Source of the DNA: Haematobia irritans
Lineage: Eukaryota; Arthropoda; Insecta; Diptera; Muscidae
Assembly (NCBI RefSeq): GCF_050003625.1
Contig: NC_134398.1
Coordinates: 71,477,635-71,541,634, forward strand
Length of the DNA stretch: 64,000 nucleotides
Direction: 5' to 3'
The translations under genes were made by a program, and so were the position numbers. Positions 19,611-31,358 of this stretch are shown piece by piece (the stretch's first letter is position 1; each line of letters starts with the position of its first letter). The notes below the pieces were generated by a model. The model was not told the origin of the DNA. It saw only the letters and a list, made by a program, of their open reading frames with translations, and did no database searches.

Positions 19611-20932
19611 TTAGTGCAAATGCAAAAAGTGAAGACATTTTTTCTTCTCTCTCGATATATGTATTTACATGAATATTAAAAGAACTAATGGTATGAAATG
19701 CTTAATATTACCCAATTTTTCGCCATTTTGATAATATTGATTACATATCGCACACCTCGATATGTTTATTCCAACAATTTCAACTCATATCTAAACCTGA
19801 ATTAATCACCACAAACGGTACTTTTGGCTCATACAGGCAAAAGTGACAAACAAATAAATTTTAGGGGCCAAATATTACATGCAAGGTTAAAAAATTCACA
19901 GTGAAACTTTGGCCTCTGATGTCAAACTGAATAATTGCATCCATTTCCCATAAAATAAACAAAAAACTGATTTTAATGAATTTTTGTTCGTTCCTTGTTG
20001 ATTGCCTGGCCATCTTTAGAATTAGAAATCGAAATTAAAAAACATTTCATCATTATCAATGACATTTGTTCGTTTTTATACTAAATTGTGGTATAAAAGG
20101 AAATTAATGAAGTTAAGAATAAATTAACTGATGTAACCAGCAAAGTTCATATTGTACTATGACCTGAATTCAGATCAGTAAACAGGTTTGTTGTTAAATA
20201 TTGCGATATGGAATAATGTAGTCGCCATTGCCTTCCCATTTTGTGTTTTCCCGTTGTTTGTGTCATTCTTTTATTAGTTTTTGGCAGCTGTTCCTCTTCG
20301 GTCTGCAGTTGTGAATGTCACATTAGAATTTTTATGTTAAATTAGAACGAAATATCGACGTCACAAAGTGTTTGTTTCGGATTCTATTATTGACACCTAA
20401 AAACCTGCAATTCATTGTTGTTCATTTCAATAAAATGGAAGAATTCAGTTTTTAATTTGAATAAGGATAGCCATAAATTGAAAGATAGTGAAATTCTGCA
20501 TCCTATTTCAATTAGCCTTCTTGAGAATGTTATAAGAGCCATTCCGAGCTTTTTCCTATGGGTTAGTAATTTGTTTTAAATTTTTGTCAAGTTCAAATTT
20601 AACTATTCAGAACTAAATAATACATTTTTTTAAAAACGAAAGAAATTAATGTTCTGGAGGGGATTTGACAAACCACTTAGTCTTCTGTAGTACAAATTAT
20701 TTAGAACCATTTATTAGATTTTATTTTTATCATTTTATAAAATTTTTCCTTTTCTCCGGACAGAGAATCGAACCGCGTACCATCAGGTTTCTAACCAAAT
20801 ACACTATCCACTGGGTCTCTTAGCTCTTATACTCATCAACAACTAAATGTGACTTTGTTTATTATTTTCTTGCTTGGCTGCATGTATTCATTAACACATA
20901 CAGTCAAGGATGTCTATTTATAGAACAGGGCA
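19611..20932. other. Gene-free stretch, mostly unique, one tRNA-like segment
   Basis: I recognise no coding region. A tRNA-like minus segment lies at 20758-20826 (aatcgaaccgcg then cactgggtctcttagc), the same type as at 11914 but more diverged. The rest is A+T-rich. Confidence 0.5.
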
Positions 20933-21074
20933 CACCCTCAAAAAATCGCTTCTCTAACATATGTTCCAAACATATTTTGGAGGAAGCATTGGATATTACG
21001 GAAACATTATTATGCTTGTTTTACGTGAACATAATATATGTTTGGAAGCATTCGGAGCCCAAAAATACTATATG

Positions 21075-21297
21075 CTGAGGACCATACAGTTTGTAAGCCA
21101 ACACACTATCCACTGGGCTACGTAGCTGTTGTGGTCATCAATAGACGATTATCGCATAGCATAGTCTGCAGCGCCCACGAGCCGATGCAAACAAAATATT
21201 ATTTAACAGAAACATACATTTGTTTGCCACGTGGAGCAATGGTTAGCATGTCCGCCTTGCATGCAATGGGTCGTGGGTTCAATGCTTGCTCCGACCG
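21075..21297. pseudogene. Divergent tRNA-like pair inside the F element
   Basis: The minus part (21075-21128) keeps the anticodon-side and A-box-like portion (ccactgggctacgtagctg) but has lost its T-arm. The plus part (21225-21297) reads gtggagcaatggttagcatg and gggttcaatgcttgctccg. The arrangement and spacing equal those at 44694-44946. Confidence 0.55.
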
Positions 21298-22590
21298 AAC
21301 ACAAATTTTTTTTACATTTATTTTTACATATATTCCAAAAAGTCGGAAAAGATGTTCGACATTACATATTATTAAATATTATTTTTACAATGAAACTTCG
21401 AAATGTGGGTTATTAAAGATTTACAGTCAGAAAAGAACAGCGCTTGATATTAACGAAATGGACTGAGGTTTTGGATAAAATACTATTTATACCCTAAACC
21501 ACATAGTGGTCAGGGTATAAGTTTGATCGGCTAAAAAATGTGCCTACCAGAAATATTGATTTTAGACCCCATAAAATATATACCGATCGACTCAGAATCT
21601 AGTTGAGTCAATCTAGCGCTTGGTGTCCGTCCGTCTGTCCATGTATTTGTTGTTCACAGGATTCCGGTCGCAATTATTAACCGATTTTGATGAAATTTGG
21701 TACAGAGAGTTTTTAGGCACAAGGACGAACGCTATTGAATTTGGAAGAAATCGGATATAGCTCCCATATATATGTATCGCCCGATTTCGACAAATGGGAT
21801 CACGTTGCGCGTTTTTTCAAACGGATCGTCACCAAATTTGGCAAAAGGTTATCTTTTCCATCGCCCTTCAAGTCTGCAAAATTTCATCCAAATCGGTTCA
21901 GATTTAGCTATAGCTCCCATACATATGTACCGCCCGATTTTTCTAAATTTGGCCATAAAACCCTTATTTATCAACCGATCTTACCCAAATTTGGCTAAAT
22001 GTAGTCTTCTATAGCACTAACTATATGTGCCAAAAATCATCGAAATCGGTTCAGATTTAGATATAGCTCCCATATATATGTATAGCCCGATTTTCCCAAT
22101 TTTGGCCATAGAACCCTTATTTATTAACCGATCTTACTAAAAGTTGGCTAGATCCAGTCATCTATAGCACTAACTATATGTGCAAAATGTCATCGAAATC
22201 GGTTCAGATGTAGATGTAGCTCCCATATGTGTATCACCCGATTTTGAAAAATTCGCCCTTATAAACTTATGTTTGACCATACAGGCCTCATTTCTTAACC
22301 GATCTTACTCAAATCTTGCACAAGGTAGCCTTTTGTGGTATTAATCAAACCCGCAAAATATTATGCAAATTGGTTCAGATTTAGATATAGCTTCCATATA
22401 TATGCATCGCTCGATTTTCCCAAATTTGGCCATAGTACTCTTATTTATTAACCAATGTTACTCAAATTTCAAATTTTGATGCACTAGCCGATCGTACTTA
22501 TACATACTTGTAGCTCTTACATAAGAATATTGCTCGATTCTTACAAATTTGTATTTATTACCCACACTAATTTAACGATTTTCTCTTCTT

Positions 22591-24406
22591 TAATAATGGG
22601 CTCAATTTTAGTGGCATACTAACTCCGTAGGCGCAATATCAACACAGCCAGTGTTGCTAGAAGTAGGGGAAATTCCCTATATGTAGGGTTTTTCTAATAT
22701 TTAGCGTCTTGTAGGGACGTAGGGCCACAATGCAGGACATTTTCACTCAACACAATGTGTAATAATTTTTACATTTTGGTGGCTCTAGAGTAGGAAATTA
22801 GAAGCCGGCAAGGCTTGATCTTTAACAATTACCACACATGCTTTATTCCAGTAGAGAATTTTGTCAACATTTTATTTCTATACAACATTTTGTCAAAATT
22901 GTATTTCTATAGACATTTTTTTTTCAAAATATTATTTCTTAAAAAAATTGTCAAAATTTTATCTCTGTGGAATTTTTTCTCATTTATTTCTATAGAATTT
23001 ATTGTCAAAATTTTATTTCTATAGAAAAATTTCTCACAAAAATTTGTCTATAGAAACTTTTTCCAAAATTTTATTTTTATAGAGATTTAACAAAAAAGGT
23101 TACTATTTTGGGTAGAATTCTACCAACTGTGGCAACCGTGGTGGTAATACAAATTTATATTCTAAGTTATATACGTTGCATATTCATGTTTTAAGATAAT
23201 AAAGTACTTAGAACCATTTTTGTTTTGTAAAATTTTTTAAATTTAACGAAAAATATAGTAGGTAAAATTATTTGGGAATGTATGGGAAAGTAGGGAACTT
23301 TTTTTTGTCCTTGTCGGGTAAACCGAACGCCATTTTCCCTGGCAACACTGACTATGAACTATAGTCAGATTGATACAAAGCACCCATAAACATGTACCCC
23401 TTAATTTTCTTAAATATGCAACTGCGGTTTATCTCCCAGACCAATATGTTACCCCACAAATGCTTATGATTACTAATTCTGTAATGGTGGTTTAGGGTAT
23501 GATATAGTCGGCCCCGCCCGACTTTCTACTTTACTTACTTGTTTAATAATGGGCTCAATATTAGTGGCATACTAACTCCGTAGGTGCAATATTGCCAGAA
23601 GTAGGGGAAATTCCCTATATGTAGGGTTTTTCTAATATTTAGCGTCTTGTAGGGACGTAGGGCCACAATGTAGGGATATTTTCACTCAACACAATTTGTA
23701 ATAATTTTTACATTTTGGTGGCTCTAGAGGAGGAAATTAGAAGCCGGCAAGGCTTGATCTTTAACAATGTGTGGTAACAACAGTTACCGCTCGTGCCAAA
23801 AAAAATCTAACAACATTTGAAGATTACCACAAATCTCTACCAATCAAATATTTCTATAGAAATTTTTGTCAAAACTTTATTCCTATGAAAATTTTGTTTT
23901 TTTTTTTTATTTCTATAGACAATTTTGTCCAAATTGTATTTCTATAGCAATTTTTTTCAAAATATTATTTCTATAAAAAAATTTCTCAAAATTTTATTTC
24001 TATGGAATTTTTTCTCAAAATTTTATTTCTATAGAATTTATTTTCAAAATTTTATTTCTACAGAAAAATTTCTCACAAAAATTTGTTTATAGAAATTTTA
24101 TTTTTATAGAGATTGTAGGGAAAATTGTAGGGAAAATTGTTTGGGAAAGTATGGAACTTTTTTTTTTGTCCTTGTCGGGTAAACCGAACGCCATTTTCCC
24201 TGGCAACACTGACTACGAGCTATAGTCAGATTAATACAAAGCACCCATAAACATGTACCCCTTAATTTTCTTAAATATGCAACTGCGGTTTATCTCCCAG
24301 ACCTATATCAATGTTACCCCACAAATGCTTATGATTACTAATTCTGTAATGGTGGTTTAGGGTATGATATAGTCGGCCCGCCCGACTTTCTACTTTACTT
24401 ACTTGT
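22591..24406. repeat. Tandem duplication of about 0.9 kb, including the 3' end
   Basis: 22591-23537 and 23545-24406 are two copies of one block: aataatgggctcaat, ccgtaggcgcaatat, gtaggggaaattccctatat, minisatellite, ccgaacgccattttccctgg, then the gtcggcc 3' hairpin. Each copy ends with the complete element terminus. The copies differ by indels, mainly in the minisatellite. Confidence 0.85.
22649..23350. mobile_element. Possible hAT-like insert within the DINE-like tail
   Basis: cagtgttgctagaagtaggg at the left and ccctggcaacactg at the right form imperfect inverted ends resembling CAGTGATGCCAGGAAG of the element at 32340. The second tandem copy has lost the left end. No 8-bp duplication could be found, so the call is tentative. 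The 29-bp minisatellite lies inside. Confidence 0.4.
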
Positions 24407-26054
24407 TTTTTATTGCAAAAATAACAATTGTGTCAAAAAAAAAAATGGTATAAAAGTTCAATATAAAAGTTTGAAATTTTCGAAGAAATTCAAAAACTCT
24501 AACAAAAGAAAAACGTGAAGTCGAGTATAAACATAAATAATTTTACAATATACACATAAATTTATTTTTGCGTGAACTGTTTTTTACTAGCATTATCGCT
24601 CTAAAATGACCATGTTTTCACGTTTACTTTAACAATTCATTTTAAAGAAAATAAACTTTTTCAATTGTTGCTTTGGATCATTCGCCACCAAGTTATAATA
24701 CAATTTGCAAAAAAAGTTATAATGTTATTATGCTTTTAGAGATTTGAGTTTTGCCGCTAAAAGGAAAAATAATTTTTTTATACATTTTAGAGTTTAATTT
24801 TTCACTGTTTCCCCTTTTTTCATTTTACTGTCCCAACTCTAAAAAGAGTATAGTGCCCTTTCGTTATTTTTTATGAAGATCTCTTTGTAATTTTTATATA
24901 TTTACCACTGTTTCATTTATTTTACTTTATCTGAATATGTTGAATTACTCGTCGTACGTTCCGATTTCTTTTGACGAACACAGAAAAAAAAGTGTCTCGT
25001 AAATTTAAGAAGATTTTTACAATAATTTATTACAAGAATTTTCCAGAATTTTAGTTCATTTTTCGTATCTTCAACGAAAATTAACTACTCGAAAGGAAAT
25101 TTTACAAATTCTAAGTAGCAATCGTTTAGTTCATGGCCTACAAATTACGATGGAAATTTCCTTAAAAAATTTCTTAACTGGTAGTTAAAAATTCGTTTGT
25201 CATGCTATAAAACTACTTGTGAAATGTATAGTATTTTCTAAATAATAAGTACAATTTACTATAAGATTTTTTTGTATGAGAAAATATTTTTTTACGAGAA
25301 ATGAACTTGAAAGTGGATAGCAATTTCTTATTGACAATTCCTATAGTTAATAATTGTTGGTAAAAAATTACCCAATGAAATATTTTTAGTTCACATGTAA
25401 TTAAATTTATAGACATTTTCGTCAAAAATGGTGGATAACATTTCATGAAAATTTTGCAAATTTTAAGTTAAACGTTTCATCGTTCAGAAACTGGTGTGCC
25501 TTTACGAATATTATTCTTAGAGTAAATTGTCAGCAGATGCGATGAACTAATGCATAGTACAGAGATCTTTATCGGAATAGTGGAATGTGATTAATGTAAA
25601 GATGATGTTACTTGAGTTTTGTTGTGTATACATGAGCGTGGGGTTGTTTTTATTTTTGTTAATTTAGTGGTTTGTGTGTGTTTGTTATTCGTTGATGGTT
25701 TTTGGCTGGAAGAGGTGTTGTTTTCAATAAAGGCACATGTGTTTTTGTTGTTGTAGGAATGTTTTGGCTTTGCTTGGTTTTGTTTGGCATGCTTCAGTTG
25801 TATAGTTGGCGTTGGCGTGGGCTGTTGCATCTTTTGAGTAGGTATGCAACAAGGGAATATAAAGGCATGGAATATTTTGGATTTTTGAGACATATATTGG
25901 TGTTTGTTTATTAAACCTTTTAAATGAAAGTTATTAATATTTTATCGGTAGTTTAGAAAAAAAGTTATTAAGAATATTTAGGAAAATATGTTGAAATTGA
26001 AAGTGTATTGAAATTTGTATTATTCTATGTAAAAAAATTAATATTCAATTCCAG

Positions 26055-27300
26055 ATGAATTTGGAAAATTTTTTGTTATATCTCAGCGTACAGTTTAGTC
26101 ATAAATTGGTAAGTATTTTTATAACATGGATTTCTTTTAAAAAGAATATTTTTTATGTATATTATTATTTGTTAATTAATTTTTTTGGAAACCAGTTTAA
26201 TGCTTTTCTTTGTTGTAAAAGCAATATTTAATTTCAGAGCAACTCCACATGGATACAAATAAATTTAAAAAATAGAGAATTGGTAAGTTTTGCTAAAAAT
26301 TGGCTTTCTTTCAACTAGAATATTTACGTTTTTATGACCTTTTTATCATCAAAATTACAGGTTTTTAATACCTTATGTTAGTATTTCTTTAATCATTTTT
26401 TTTTGGAAACCAATGTTATATTTTTAATGTAAAAAACATATATTTAATTTCAGAATAACCCGTTAAAAATTTGGAAAACTTTTTAGTACTCCTTTGCTTG
26501 TAATTTAAAATGAATTGGTAAGGATTCCTTAACTTTCTTTTAACCCTGTACAGTCATCCTTATTTTTTGTACATTAACGTCATCCTTCGTCATTTTGAAA
26601 GTGAACCAAACTTGAATTTATTTTCTTATTCAATTTGGTTTTAAGTAGTATAACACAAAAATTCATAAAACGGTCGAATTAGTATAACTTAAATTTACCA
26701 TTTCCCAATAGACTAAAATGCATTTTAAATCGAAAATGAAATTACGTGTCATCATTTTGACGAATGATGACTGTCTAGGGTTAACCATAATATTTTTATG
26801 CATATTATTATTTTTTTCATTAGATTTTTTGGAAACATATTTAATAATTTCAATTAATGTAAAAAATTTATATTTAATTTCAGAGTAACCCAAATAAATT
26901 TGGACAACTTTTTATATTTCCCCTCAGCATACAATTTAATAGAGAATTGGTAAGTTTTATATTAAAACTTTGTCTTTCTTTCGACTAGAATATTTATTTT
27001 ATTATATCCTTCACATCGATAACAACACAGTTTTATGAGTTTATATAGAATACTTCATTATTTCTCTAATTGTTTCAGGTACAAATTTTATGAGATACGT
27101 TTTCCAAAGAAAATTTGAATTCCTTACACCATTTGATAGAATGCCCCCAAATATGGTAAGTTACAAGCTAATATAAAGAATTAAAAACTTATATTTCATT
27201 ACATGGTGTTAATTTTTAACAATTTTCATTATTGCTTCCATTTTTTTCCAGCAAGATATGTGAAAAAATTACCTACGATGAATAAAAAAAGGATAAGTCA
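26055..27300 (+). other. Array of six splice-bounded mini-exon-like blocks
   Basis: Short blocks lie between ...ttcag and gtaag: 26055-26108, 26238-26282, 26454-26517, 26884-26949, 27079-27155 and 27252 onward. The first four are homologous (aaatttggaaaacttttt ... gaattg|gtaag) and their upstream flanks are also repeated (ttttttggaaacca, atatttaatttcag). A cassette of exon plus intron has thus been duplicated. The fifth block can encode TNFMRYVFQRKFEFLTPFDR. Block three has in-frame stops, so a single protein through all blocks is not possible as it stands. It may be a decayed gene or a noncoding RNA. Confidence 0.45.
26544..26780. mobile_element. piggyBac-type MITE with TTAA target
   Basis: The 237-bp element starts CCCTGTACAGTCATCC and ends gatgactgtctaggg, with TTAA at 26540-26543 and 26781-26784. 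The TTAA-CCC...GGG-TTAA arrangement is diagnostic of piggyBac-type insertion. It lies in the intron-like gap between the third and fourth mini-exons. Confidence 0.85.
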
Positions 27301-28024
27301 AAATGTCCAAACAGCGAGTTAAAATAAACTACTTTCTTGTTCCACGTGGTCATAATTTTTATTCACAAAAACATTGTATTAAGAACTCTCATCATAAGTT
27401 TTTATAATAAAGTACTTTTGCTTAAAGAAAGTTTAATTTTAATGTATGAACATTTTCATAATAGTAAAACGATTTGTTGTTCCTTTAATTATTTAATTTC
27501 TCTGTACTGTGGAAGGATTGATTTAAAAATAGTTTAGTTGTCGACATTTTAAAGAGACTGTAAACCAATTTTTATTATTAGGTTTCCCACAAAATAAGCA
27601 AGTAAACCAAAAGAATATTGACTTTTTAACTTGGTAGGGGTATATAAATCTTATGGTGTTGTAAAAATGAACTAAAATACAATGTTATAGATGAACTAAA
27701 ATTTAAGAGAATTATAAACTAGACAAGTTGAAAAAAATCTTAAGGGCTCAATCATGGTCAATATTACTACAGTTTAGTTCATTTTGCAATGGAAATGGGT
27801 TCACTGTTTTTTCAGTGAACTAAGAAAAAAATTGTGCCCATAATGCCAAAATGATAAACAAAACACATGTTCACACTACATAAAATGCAGCTCTCAAGGC
27901 AAAAACACATGCTGTTTTTTCAAATGTCAATTCTCTTGGTTCCGAATGTCTATTCTCTTTACTCCGAATATCCAAATTAAATAATATTTAGACTTAAGCA
28001 TATCAAATTTTTGGCGAAGCCTTA

Positions 28025-28354
28025 GGTTAGGTTAGGCAGCCCGATGTATCAGGCTCACTTAGACTATTCAGTCCATTGTTATACCACATTGGTGAACTTC
28101 TCTCTTATCACTGAGTGCTGCCCGATTCCATGTTAGGCTCAATGACAAGGGACCTCCTTTTTATAGCCGAGTCCGAACGGCGTTCCACATTGCAGTGAAA
28201 CCACTTAGAGAAGCTTTGAAACCCTCACCAGCATTACTGAGGTGGGATTATCCACCGCTGAAAAACTTTTTGGTGTTCGGTCGAAGCAGGAATCGAACCC
28301 ACGACCTTGTGTATGCAAGGCGGGCATGCTAACCATTGCACCACGGTGGCTCCC
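28025..28354 (-). mobile_element. tRNA-derived SINE with 8-bp TSD
   Basis: On the minus strand the 330-bp unit starts with a tRNA-like head (ccaccgtggtgcaatggtta, then cgtgggttcgattcctgctt). It continues through a conserved body (cagcggtggataatcccacc, gaacgccgttcggactcggc) and ends in the short tail cctaacctaacc. AAGCCTTA is repeated at 28017-28024 and 28355-28362. The TSD, Pol III boxes and simple tail are those of an LINE-mobilised SINE. It interrupts the F element. Confidence 0.88.
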
Positions 28355-28772
28355 AAGCCTTATTAACATACCAACAGTTTTCCGAAACAACATACCAGCA
28401 GTTTCACAGAAATTGCTCTCTTTCGATTCTCTCGTTGTGTTATGTTGATATCTTTCGCCAACCCTTCCGGTTTCCATCTCTATATTTTTCTCTATACTCT
28501 CTCTCTGTCGCTCTTTGAATAAAATATCACAACATGTTTACTCGAAATTTGTAAATGTATATATGTTTACTTTCACAAATATTATTTTTATGAAACATTC
28601 ATGTCCCAAACATAATATATTCTAACATATTAACATATGTGTCCCAAACATTTAATGCTAGTTTAGGAACATTACATTTTTGCTCTTAAATATATTGTGT
28701 TTAAAAAATTCTGACCGAAACACATTTTGTTTATATCGGAACATATGAAAAACATATTATTATAACAGTGCA

Positions 28773-30590
28773 CGAGCACATGTTTCGGAGTCGAACTATT
28801 GTCTAGAAATAGATTGACTTAACGATAGTTAGAATTGACATTCATCGTTGGTTTTTTTATACTAAAAATGGAAATTTCGTGTCCAACTAGACTTCGTAAT
28901 ATTGCGCAGTAAAAGTTCAGTAACGCTGAGAAACTTCTTCGTACGTTCGAGAAAACACCTCCCTATTATTATATTTCCTTATTATTATATTTACTTCAGT
29001 CCATTTGCGAACTCATTGGGAGTTCTTAACCATTGTGCTGGTAATGGCCGTAAGTTCAATGTACTTCCACTGAGTTAGTTTTCTTCATCAATAGTTAAAG
29101 TTAACTAACTGTGATTAAAATTTTGAACTACTCAATATTATGGAATTTACTTGTAGTTACGACGTTCAATTTTCTGAGTATTAAATCGGTTTTTATAGAT
29201 ATTTGAAAAAGTTTAGTGCGATTCTGCGTGATGAGGTCCAATGGGACCTACCACTAATTATATTAATGGTTTTAGCGCAGTTTAAAAAGCAGCGTAAAGA
29301 TCTTGCGATTTTTGTATTTGTAACAAGTAATAACACTAACATCCTTTCAGAAACTACCGTCATTTAGAAGAATTTGTCATTTTTGAAGTTTCCTTTGGTT
29401 TCGTTGCTTGGTAGTACACAATTTTATGTCTTCCGCGGAAATTATGTGCAAAAAAATTTATTTGAGCTTCATAGAAATCGTGGTCGATCAAAGTTTTTAT
29501 ATTTCTATACATATTCCCGACCCATCGTCCCCTGTAATTTGGCAAGATGTGCCTCAATTTGGACCAAGTTTGAAGCAACCATGCAATGCACATAATACTG
29601 CGAACAAAACGAACGTCACAAAAAAAATCGTATTGTTTTTCCGTCAAAAATCCAATTTGTTCAGAACATTCAACAACATTCTATATATACAATTTGTGCG
29701 TCATAGAAGACTCCACCTACTGTAATTAATCGAAAAATATCGTAGGGATAACCTCTCTACCATCCTTTTGTTATTGTAGGTTCCACGGGATCTCATCACG
29801 CTCGTATCGCTTCCGGTGTTATTGCATACACAAGGTTTAAAAGGATTAATATCTCTATATCACTCTATTTTCAATGTCTAATTTTCTAATTATAAGTTTT
29901 TCAGTTTATAGGCGTTAAAATTGCCATTTTTCACGGTTACTCTTCGCTAATAATTCATTTGAAAGAAAATAATCTATTTCAAGTGTTGCTTTGTACCACT
30001 CCCCTTCAAATTTGATAAATGAGTTATAACACTATCATTGGCGAAGCTAAGAAAATTTAAAACGAAAAAATTTTGGCATAATTACTAAAATTATACGTAC
30101 TTAATTTTTAGGCTGAATAATAAGGAGAAACTATCCAAAAATTGTACTTAGATGTGTAAAGGCAAGATCCCTTTCGGAAGTCGAACCAGCGTGGGAGGCG
30201 CGGTTCAAGTTCGGGCGCTTTTTATTATCATCCTATGTTTCTAACTTTTTAAAGTCTTTTAGTAAGAAATATACATGTCTATACAGTTTATATCTATATG
30301 TCTATTCAGTCCTTCCAATTCAATTTTTTGATCATCTTGATTTGCCTGGATTTAGTCTGGTGTCATTTAAGCTATATAAGTAGAAATTTTCTTAGATTTT
30401 GAGCTTTTTCGTGCGTTCTGTTTGTACCGTATAAATCAAATAAATAAAGGTTATAAATTTACCGAAAAAATTCTGGGGGCTAAAATTTTTCTGGGGGAGG
30501 CTTGGCACCCCCAGGACCCTCTAGCTGCGTCAATGAACAATATTTTGCTTTTACAGATTTATACTTGAGTTGATATTTTGTTATACCCTC
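28773..30590. other. Mostly unique stretch without a supported gene
   Basis: A 95-codon minus frame at 29360-29647 (with YRGRWVGNMYRN and NFFAHNFRGRHK) has mixed composition but no recognised family, and the opposite strand is also open for about as long. I leave it uncalled. At 30465-30540 there is one terminus of the G-tract/C-tract family (tgggggctaaaatttttctg then cacccccaggaccctc). Confidence 0.5.
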
Positions 30591-30596
30591 CACCAT

Positions 30597-30870
30597 ACAC
30601 AAAAAAAATTATTTTTTGGATTCAATCAAGAAGTTAGTTGATCCAATTAGTGTTTAATTGAATTGTATTTCTTATTTTACCAGAAACGATAGTATCAATC
30701 ACCGAGGTCAATTAAAAAAATAATTGATCCAATTAAAAAATCAATTGATACTATTAATTTTTGTGATTGATTTTTGATTTAATAAAAAAATTTGTTGAAT
30801 CAATTAAATTTTTAATTGAATATTTCAATTAAATAATAAATTAAATTAACATTTTAATTGGAGATATTTT
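30597..30870. mobile_element. Palindromic D-family MITE
   Basis: It has acacaaaaaaaattattttt on the left, aattaaaa/aattgat alternation inside, and attggagatattttgg on the right. No clean target duplication was found. Confidence 0.55.
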
Positions 30871-30874
30871 GGAG

Positions 30875-31358
30875 AAATTTTTTCTTTAGGATGGTGTGTA
30901 ACAATATTGGCATTGCCATTTTTAATACATCGATATATTGGTATAAGACTACATAAAGTATAAATATTTGGGGCCGTGTTGAACTTTTGATGCAATCGAA
31001 CAATGTTCGGCCATCCGTTTGTTGAAATCATGGTAACATCCGAATGAAACAGGCTATCAACTTGAAATTTGGTACAAGTAGTTGCTATTAAAGTAGGACA
31101 AATGGTATTGCAAATGGACCCCATTGGACTACTTTTAGGTATAACCGATCCCAGATATGATTTCCAGAGTCTCTTGGAGGACAAAATTACATCTGATCCG
31201 GTTGAAATTTGGTGCCTGATGTCAGTATATGTCATCTAACACCCATGCTATATAAACCCATGCCATCATATAAACCGACCCTAAATATTTGACTTTTGTA
31301 GCCTCATGGAGAAACAAATATCACCCGATCTGGTTGAAATTTGGTCCTGTAATTACAA
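30875..31358. repeat. Dispersed repeat with gttgaaatttggt phrases
   Basis: It contains cttgaaatttggtacaagta, ataaaccgaccct and gatctggttgaaatttggt. Related short phrases appear at 47690-47760 and 52795-53110. Frames here are shadows of the repeat. Confidence 0.5.

Larger units (their letters stand above)
21488..24408 (+). mobile_element. Helentron/DINE-like element, copy B, with internal tandem duplication
   Basis: It begins with the hairpin ataccctaaaccacatagtg..gggtata and ends gtcggccc..cgac, tttctactttacttacttgtt. Units of about 145-170 bp containing cggttcagatttagatatag and ctcccatatatatgta repeat four to five times (21700-22470). Comparison with the uninterrupted F copy near 45100 puts the insertion between T residues, without a duplication, which suits a Helentron-type insertion. 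There is no Rep/helicase frame, so it is non-autonomous. Confidence 0.6.
24980..27816. mobile_element. 2.8-kb insertion in the F element with short TIRs
   Basis: Ends are ACAGAAAAAAAAGTG and ...TTTTTTCAGT, with GAAC at 24976-24979 and 27817-27820. The F copies at 5390 (reversed) and 45580 lack this block, so its outer limits are well fixed, although a 4-bp duplication is only a suggestion. It contains the mini-exon-like array at 26055-27300, a piggyBac-type MITE, and repeated ttagttcat/aactaaa motifs near its ends. A low-complexity minus frame at 25591-25893 (many N, T, Q, K) is not convincing. Confidence 0.6.
20933..28770 (+). mobile_element. F-family element swollen to 7.8 kb by nested insertions
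   Basis: The left end caccctcaaaaaatcgcttc at 20933 and right end ttataacagtg at 28770 match the compact copy at 44379-46205. The order of shared blocks is the same: the catatgttt end, a tRNA-like pair, tattgcaaaaataac, ccaactctaaaaagagtata, attgtgcccataatgcc, attcggaataa, cgctctttgaataaaat, then the terminal block. The extra DNA is accounted for by 21488-24408, 24980-27816 and 28025-28354. The flanking dinucleotide is CA on both sides rather than TA. Confidence 0.75.

Noticed and set aside
21700..22470. Regular spaced repeats that could suggest a CRISPR-like array
   Set aside because: Units are long (about 145-170 bp), diverged, eukaryotic and occur in several dispersed copies; they are minisatellite units of a mobile element.
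22649..23350. A confirmed hAT insertion with TSD
   Set aside because: The inverted ends are suggestive but the flanking 8-mers differ, so it is listed only as possible.
25591..25893. A 100-codon minus frame rich in N, T, Q and K
   Set aside because: Low complexity and the opposite strand is also open for 70 codons; composition explains it.
29360..29647. A 95-codon minus frame with mixed composition
   Set aside because: No family resemblance and the two plus-strand frames over it are similarly long; not enough support for a gene.
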